Positions 59,674 through 64,000 of a stretch of DNA of 64,000 nt are shown piece by piece (positions within the stretch are counted from its first letter, which is position 1; the number at the start of each line of letters is the position of its first letter). Made by a program: the position numbers and the translations under genes. This stretch comes from Bacteroidaceae bacterium (GTDB taxonomy: Bacteria > Bacteroidota > Bacteroidia > Bacteroidales > Bacteroidaceae). The notes beneath the pieces were generated by a model that was given only the letters and a program-made list of their open reading frames with translations, was not told where the DNA came from and did no database searches. The stretch spans positions 36,152-100,151 of the forward strand of contig JAFYAT010000078.1 in NCBI GenBank assembly GCA_017540585.1, read 5' to 3'.

Positions 59674-60315
59674 ATGATAATCGAACAACCAAGTAAATGG
59701 CTGCGTTGGCTTTATCCGAGTGCTATATGGAGGATGAATCCAAACGAGAAGGCTGTGTACCTTACATTTGACGATGGTCCGATACCTGAGTCCACTCCTT
59801 GGTTGATAGAGACGCTTGATAAGTACAACGTCAAGGCTACATTCTTCATGGTTGGCGACAATGTCAGGAAATATCCTGAGTTGTTGGAACTGATAAAGTC
59901 ACATGGTCATAGGTTGGGTAATCACACCTTTAACCATATCGGCGGACTCAAGGTGTGGAGTTGGCAGTATCTGTGGAATGCCAACAAGGCTGACCATCTG
60001 ATTCATTCCAACCTGTTCCGTCCTCCTCATGGATGGATGAAACCGCTACAGTATGCCCGACTTCGTCGCCACTATACTATAATAATGTGGGACCTTGTCA
60101 CTCGTGACTATTCCAATCTGCTCACGGCAGACGATGTCTTTGAGAACGTGAAGCGTTACGCACGTAACGGTTCTATCATCACCTTCCACGATTCCCTAAA
60201 GAGCATCGACAAGCTCAAAACGGCACTCCCTAAGTCCATCGAATGGCTTCGTGACAACGGCTATGAGTTCAAGATATTTGACGAGGACCAGCAACGTAGC
60301 AGACATCTGAAGTGA
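59674..60315 (+). CDS. Polysaccharide deacetylase family protein (NodB-like)
   Basis: A 213-residue protein with the NodB homology motifs: TFDDGP (31-36, Asp33/Asp34), HTFNH (84-88), RPPHG (116-120) and FHD (171-173). These enzymes remove N- or O-acetyl groups from chitin-like or peptidoglycan sugars with a divalent metal. No signal peptide is visible, so it may be cytoplasmic or membrane-associated through the aromatic N-terminus (WLRWLYPSAIWRM). It follows DUF2723 in the same direction but beyond a terminator. Confidence 0.92.
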   Translation: MIIEQPSKWLRWLYPSAIWRMNPNEKAVYLTFDDGPIPESTPWLIETLDKYNVKATFFMVGDNVRKYPELLELIKSHGHRLGNHTFNHIGGLKVWSWQYLWNANKADHLIHSNLFRPPHGWMKPLQYARLRRHYTIIMWDLVTRDYSNLLTADDVFENVKRYARNGSIITFHDSLKSIDKLKTALPKSIEWLRDNGYEFKIFDEDQQRSRHLK

Positions 60316-60369
60316 GGAGTGGTCCCACCCTGCCCCTCCCGAGGGATGGTGAAAGTGCTGTCAAATCCC

Positions 60370-60489
60370 GATAGTATCCGGGGTGCTACCCCTGATACTA
60401 TCGGGGATACTAACCACAATACTATCAGGGTTACTACCCTTGATACTATCGGAGTTACCATGCCCGATACCATTGGGGTGAATATCTTA
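60370..60489. repeat. Tandem array of five 24-bp units
   Basis: Units start at 60370, 60394, 60418, 60442 and 60466, for example GATACTATCGGGGATACTAA + CCAC and GATACTATCGGAGTTACCAT + GCCC. The units are degenerate but in exact step. No spacers of constant length separate the repeats, so it is not a CRISPR. Confidence 0.88.
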
Positions 60490-60543
60490 TAAAAACAATT
60501 CTCGCACGACAATTCAGTATTGTCGTGCGAGAATGTTTTTATA
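60488..60543. terminator. Long hairpin between convergent genes
   Basis: TATAAAAACA.TTCTCGCACGACAAT pairs almost perfectly with its complement across CAGT-like loop sequence. A and T runs on both sides suit a bidirectional terminator for the deacetylase and serpin genes. Confidence 0.88.
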
Positions 60544-60560
60544 GTTATGTCATTATGCCT

Positions 60561-61865
60561 TTACTCTCCTGTATATTGTCCGATAAAGAAGATTGCCTTC
60601 GTTGATGTCTCGTGAATGATGTAGAAGAATGGACGGTTGGCGTGGAAGACGGCATTCTTGTATTCGGGTTGAACACCTGAGTATGCAATATATGTCACAG
60701 TTGCAGCTGCAGCTTCTGCACCTGTTTCGTCAAGTTTGATTTTTGCATCCTGCTTCATCTTTCCGATAAAGGTCGGTGTAGTACAGAAGTTTGGGAACTC
60801 AGCCTTTTGGTTAAAGGCATTTGGCATACCTAATGCAGACATTATGTCGTTGAGTTCAATGCTTGATGAAGTCTCTATGCGTGGCAGTTTTATGTCAACC
60901 TTGGAATTTAACATTACTCCTGGCAGACCTGTTGTTAGATATAATTGCATGTCAGATTCATAATAACTCTGCCACTTGTCATAAGTAAGTGAACTCAATA
61001 CGTCCTGGATTGTCTTCCCTTCATTAGGCAGGAAGAAATCAATAGCGTATGCTTTATTACCAAATGTAAGGCTTAATATCTTACAGTCGTCTGTTTCACC
61101 ATACATTCTCTTTTTGTTCTGGTGCATCATAGCCACGGTCTTGTTGCCATTGTAGCTGCAGAATGTTTCGTCTTTGGTTTCATTCTTGTCAAACTTGTAG
61201 CCCTCTGCCCATACTCCCTTGAAGTATATTGCGTTCAACAGATAGCTGACAGCATCTGGATTAAATGTGTTATTGTCGAGGAACTTGTCAATCATGTTGT
61301 TCGTATTGTCACTTGCCCATTTGTTGATGACATCCATTGTCTTTCCGTCGTGGAAGTCACGTGTCTCTGGTGTGGCATTGTAGAAGTCCTTTGCCTTGGC
61401 TACGAAGTCAGAATTCAACTTGTAACCATTGTTCATGAAGATATTGTTGGCAATAGAAACCTTTGTCAACTTGTCAAGAACAGGTGCTTCTGTGAGCATC
61501 TTCTTGCAGAAAGCATTGATGCCGTCTGCACCCTTGTTACCAAAGCCGAGTACCTTGTTGATTTGTTCCTGCGTCTCACCAGTTGCTCCATTGTTGAGCA
61601 TACCCAATGCGTATGTAACACTGATAGGGGAAACGATTTCGCTCTTGTCAGATGACACCTTGCGGAAAAGTTCAAAGGCAAAGTCATTGCTGCCTTTTAC
61701 TAAGTCTTTTTCTGATTGGGACAAATTGATTACTTTTCTCTCATTTCCTTCGTTTGTCAAGGGAATGTCTGAATCGTTAAGTATTTCATCATTCTTGCTA
61801 TTGCATCCAGCAATAGCAGCTGCTATCATAAGTGTAATAGCTCCGTTGAAAATTCGTTTTGTCAT
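60561..61865 (-). CDS. Serpin family lipoprotein
   Basis: A 434-residue serpin with lipobox IAGC (Cys20). The mature part has the fold throughout: ELFRKVSSDKSEIVSPISVTYALGMLNNGATGET, the strand LLNAIYFKGVWAEGYKFD, and the hinge and reactive loop beginning DETGAEAAAATVTY. It ends FHANRPFFYIIHETSTKAIFFIGQY. The Ala-rich hinge argues for an inhibitory serpin. Counting from the hinge suggests cleavage near TYIAYSGV, but the loop is about five residues longer than in alpha-1-antitrypsin, so P1 is uncertain. As an outer-membrane lipoprotein it could neutralise host or neighbouring bacterial serine proteases. Confidence 0.94.
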   Translation of the reverse strand: MTKRIFNGAITLMIAAAIAGCNSKNDEILNDSDIPLTNEGNERKVINLSQSEKDLVKGSNDFAFELFRKVSSDKSEIVSPISVTYALGMLNNGATGETQEQINKVLGFGNKGADGINAFCKKMLTEAPVLDKLTKVSIANNIFMNNGYKLNSDFVAKAKDFYNATPETRDFHDGKTMDVINKWASDNTNNMIDKFLDNNTFNPDAVSYLLNAIYFKGVWAEGYKFDKNETKDETFCSYNGNKTVAMMHQNKKRMYGETDDCKILSLTFGNKAYAIDFFLPNEGKTIQDVLSSLTYDKWQSYYESDMQLYLTTGLPGVMLNSKVDIKLPRIETSSSIELNDIMSALGMPNAFNQKAEFPNFCTTPTFIGKMKQDAKIKLDETGAEAAAATVTYIAYSGVQPEYKNAVFHANRPFFYIIHETSTKAIFFIGQYTGE

Positions 61866-61903
61866 AGTTAAAAGTTTTTTGTTGCTTATTCGTTTTTACG
61901 GCG

Positions 61904-61934
61904 CAAAGGTAGATATAATGTATATTCTAACCAA
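61904..61934 (-). promoter_or_regulatory. Promoter (TTG-N20-TACCTTTG) for the serpin gene
   Basis: CAAAGGTA 61904-61911 and CAA 61932-61934 on the plus strand, 39 bases upstream of the ATG. Confidence 0.7.
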
Positions 61935-62100
61935 GAAAATAGATGTGAAATTATATTCTTTTTGGTAAAGTTTGCTTTATTATGCTAAAAAATAGTGTAT
62001 GTATTAATTGTATGTGAGTTAATAGATGTACTCGTATACAGTTAAAACGATTGAGGTTGTTTTCCATGTTTATTATGGTTATCTTTTCAGAAACTTTTCC

Positions 62101-62108
62101 TAATTTTG
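62101..62108 (+). promoter_or_regulatory. Promoter -7 element for queG (TAATTTTG)
   Basis: TAnnTTTG match 18 bases upstream of the queG ATG; no -33 TTG at the usual spacing. Confidence 0.5.
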
Positions 62109-62125
62109 CGGAAAATTAAAAGCAC

Positions 62126-63070
62126 ATGGTTATTTCAGATTTTACACGGGAGATTAAGTCCGAGGCTGAGCGTCTCGGCTTTTCTGCGTGTGGCATAGCC
62201 AAGGCAGAGGCTGTGGAGGCAAAGGTGGCAGACAAATATCGCAAGTGGATTGATGAAGGAAAGAATGCGGACATGGCTTATCTCCAGAATAACCTTGAAA
62301 AGAGACTTAATCCGCTGCTACTCATGCCGGAGGCAAAGAGTATCATCTCCCTTGCACTCAACTACTACCCTGAGCGCAAGCTTGGTGATGACCAGTATCA
62401 GTTTGCGTACTATGCCTATGGACAAGACTACCATGATGTAATTAAGTCAAAGCTCTTCCAACTATCTTCAAGCATACAGGAGATGGCAGGAACACCAGTT
62501 ATCACAAAACCATGTGTAGATACCGTACCGATGCTCGACCGCTACTGGGCATGGAAGGCGGGACTCGGATGGATTGGCAAGAACACCAACCTCATCATCC
62601 CTCATTCTGGTTCGTTTTTCTTCCTTGCCGAACTCATCGTTGACATAGAACTTGAATATGACGCGCCTATGCCGTCACATTGTGGTACGTGTACAAGATG
62701 TATTGATGCCTGTCCGACTCATGCGCTCGAGACGCCTTACACCATCAATGCCAACCGCTGTCTCAGTTACCTCACCATCGAGCATCGTGGCGACATTGAC
62801 CAGCACATAACTCATGACTCAGAACTCACAACCCTTCCTTACGTCTATGGCTGTGACCGTTGTCAGCTTGCCTGCCCTCATAATCGCTTTGCACAGCCTA
62901 CAAGCGTCAAGGAGTTCACGCCTACCGAGGCATTCCTCAGCATGCGTCCTTCTGACTGGAAGAGTCTCACCGTGGAACAGTACCGCACCCTCTTCAAGGG
63001 TTCAGCCGTCAAGCGTGCCAAGTACGAAGGACTCATCCGCAACATCTCTTTGGTTAATGATACAGAATAA
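62126..63070 (+). CDS. queG: Epoxyqueuosine reductase QueG
   Basis: A 314-residue cobalamin-dependent iron-sulfur enzyme that performs the last step of queuosine synthesis in tRNA. Two [4Fe-4S] clusters are visible: CGTCTRCIDACP (Cys186, 189, 192, 196) and Cys212 with CDRCQLACP (Cys243, 246, 250). The substrate region PCVDTVPMLDRYWAWKAGLGWIGKN contains the catalytic Asp132. The length lacks the C-terminal HEAT domain of some members, and about 310 residues is common in Bacteroidetes. It is followed by repeats. Confidence 0.97.
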   Translation: MVISDFTREIKSEAERLGFSACGIAKAEAVEAKVADKYRKWIDEGKNADMAYLQNNLEKRLNPLLLMPEAKSIISLALNYYPERKLGDDQYQFAYYAYGQDYHDVIKSKLFQLSSSIQEMAGTPVITKPCVDTVPMLDRYWAWKAGLGWIGKNTNLIIPHSGSFFFLAELIVDIELEYDAPMPSHCGTCTRCIDACPTHALETPYTINANRCLSYLTIEHRGDIDQHITHDSELTTLPYVYGCDRCQLACPHNRFAQPTSVKEFTPTEAFLSMRPSDWKSLTVEQYRTLFKGSAVKRAKYEGLIRNISLVNDTE

Positions 63071-63117
63071 AATCCGGGTAATAAATACAAAACACTATTG
63101 GATGAGGAAGCACCTCG

Positions 63118-63273
63118 TTGTCATGATTGTCATTGTCATGATTGTCATTAACGTTTTGCGTGGGGGGAAATCAAGCCATATAATAAATAATATTTAAAAT
63201 ATTATTATTATATGAATTGAAAAATACTTTTTCAAATCCTTAATGACAATCATGACAATGACAATCATGACAA
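63118..63273. repeat. Perfect 34-bp inverted repeats, each a doubled 15-bp unit
   Basis: Left 63118-63151, right 63240-63273, exact complements. Each is TTGTCATGATTGTCA twice plus TTAA. The 88-bp AT-rich centre holds a further AATAATATT hairpin. Confidence 0.92.
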
Positions 63274-63275
63274 GG

Positions 63276-63318
63276 GAGCCCCCTCCCTGCCTCCCCGTTG
63301 GGGAAGAGAAGGAGGTTA
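63276..63318. repeat. Compact copy of GAGCCCCCTCCC...CCCCGTTGGGGA element
   Basis: GGAGCCCCCTCCC then CCCCGTTGGGGAAGAGAAGG. The two blocks are next to each other here, while they are separated by about 100 bases at 5289-5440. Confidence 0.65.
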
Positions 63319-63495
63319 TCATGTGGTAGACGTTTTAACTTTTAATTTTTATCTTTTAACTTATTGTTACCTCGTGACGCAACAATTGCCGCATCACGAG
63401 GTAACAAATGTTTTCATGTAAAAATGTCTTTAAGCTTAAACATCCATTAAACAGACGTTAAATATCTGTTTAATGGATGTTAAATTGTTTTGAAC

Positions 63496-63541
63496 AACGA
63501 AAAAGGCACATCCCGACGATTCTGCGGAATGTGCCTTCGTT
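63496..63541 (-). terminator. Terminator of the 63.6 kb minus-strand gene
   Basis: AACGAA..AGGCACAT pairs with ATGTGCCTTCGTT across a central loop; T-rich on the minus strand side. Confidence 0.75.
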
Positions 63542-63591
63542 AATTACGATTTGTGTTCCTCCCTTTGGGGATGATTAGGGTATGACTGGGT

Positions 63592-64000
63592 TTATCTAAT
63601 CACAATCTTCTTGCCGTTCTTGATGTAGATACCCTTTGTTGGGTTAGTCACCTTGCGACCAGAGATATCGAAGATGATTTCACTCTCAGGAGCTTCCTCA
63701 ATGTCTGTGATGGCTGTTACTTCTGAATCTACGTCAAGATTGCGTCGGTTTATTCTGTTGCCTGAGTTCTGGCTAATCTTGATGTGACCGATGACAACCT
63801 CGTCCCAATAGCCTGCATCACCGTTGGCATTGGCAACAGGTGTCCAGCGCAAGCGGTAGTTGCCCACCGTGTTCACACGGAATGATACCGTTCCCTGTGG
63901 TGCGTTGGCTGTGGAAACAGATGTGTTCTTGTTGAGGTTGAGTGAACAGTATGTGATACTTCTACCGAGTACGTTACCACTCTCATCGAGAACCTCACAC
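63592..64000 (-). CDS. Secreted protein with C-terminal sorting-type tail, cut by window edge
   Basis: The frame is open to the window end, so only the last 136 residues are seen and the GTG at 63876 is probably internal. The visible part is beta-rich (GNYRLRWTPVANANGDAGYWDEVVIGHI, then a short linker) and ends with EIIFDISGRKVTNPTKGIYIKNGKKIVIR, the typical Prevotella C-terminal tail. The pattern suggests a carbohydrate-binding or adhesion module before it. The rest of the protein lies outside the window. Confidence 0.75.
   Translation of the reverse strand, partial: CEVLDESGNVLGRSITYCSLNLNKNTSVSTANAPQGTVSFRVNTVGNYRLRWTPVANANGDAGYWDEVVIGHIKISQNSGNRINRRNLDVDSEVTAITDIEEAPESEIIFDISGRKVTNPTKGIYIKNGKKIVIR

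Larger units (their letters stand above)
63071..63591. other. Repeat-rich intergenic region between convergent genes
   Basis: 521 bases. It contains the perfect 34-bp inverted pair (63118-63273), the compact GAGCCCCCTCCC element (63276-63318), a hairpin GTTACCTCGTGA/TCACGAGGTAAC (63364-63407), a CATCCATTAAACAGA/TCTGTTTAATGGATG hairpin (about 63438-63485) and a terminator for the next minus-strand gene (63496-63541). No gene was found. Confidence 0.7.

Noticed and set aside
60370-60489. Possible CRISPR array
   Set aside because: The 24-bp units follow each other directly, with no unique spacers and no cas genes nearby.
60261-60512. 83-codon minus-strand ORF with 8-residue repeats
   Set aside because: It is a by-product of the 24-bp array, has no recognisable start signal and overlaps a deacetylase gene and a terminator.

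Overview
The window looks like a chromosomal segment of a Bacteroidales bacterium, most likely a member of the Prevotellaceae. The reasons are a fused SecDF, a SusC/SusD pair, a TPR-HisKA-receiver-AraC regulator, secreted proteins with type IX-like C-terminal tails, DUF2723, DUF4248 and TANFOR-type proteins, and many promoters of the Bacteroidetes form (TTG, about 19-20 bases, TAnnTTTG). This is inference from family content; no 16S gene is present.

Layout. 1-6.5 kb: cut-off membrane endonuclease/exonuclease/phosphatase protein, secDF, mltG and ddh. 6.7-14.8 kb: DUF2264 protein, M18 aminopeptidase, M49 peptidase, a GxxExxY gene enclosed in inverted repeats, an AlkD-like repair protein, a Fur-family regulator and purA. 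15.3-21.2 kb: two paralogous secreted proteins. 21.3-26.6 kb: argE-like deacetylase, glyS with an FKBP lipoprotein, and a predicted beta/gamma-crystallin lipoprotein. 27.1-35.8 kb: a four-gene minus-strand surface operon divergent from a hybrid regulator that lacks a kinase ATPase domain. 36-45.3 kb: tRNA-Asn, a flavoprotein, a nucleotidyltransferase, a solo AraC domain and a SusC/SusD pair without enzymes. 45.4-49.7 kb: an accessory patch with a zeta-like toxin and small partner, a split DUF2442/HTH gene, RhuM, DUF4248 and dense repeats. 49.7-53.4 kb: MATE transporter, PAP2 lipid enzyme and NAD-dependent reductase. 53.5-64 kb: RNase R, DUF2723, polysaccharide deacetylase, a lipoprotein serpin, queG and the tail of a secreted protein.

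The housekeeping genes are ordinary. The unusual content is of two kinds. The first is the divergent regulator/TANFOR/barrel locus (27.1-35.8 kb), where one Cys-containing motif recurs in two different proteins of the same operon. The second is a rich set of intergenic repeats: four unrelated tandem arrays that all keep an exact 11-bp step, arrays of 16, 23 and 24 bp, a perfect 56-bp palindrome, several long inverted repeats, and the repeat-flanked nuclease-like GxxExxY gene. Some repeat sequence is read in frame at the ends or inside of genes (argE-like, PAP2, MATE, the 27.1 kb lipoprotein).

All calls come from reading the sequence and recalled family features; no database search was run.
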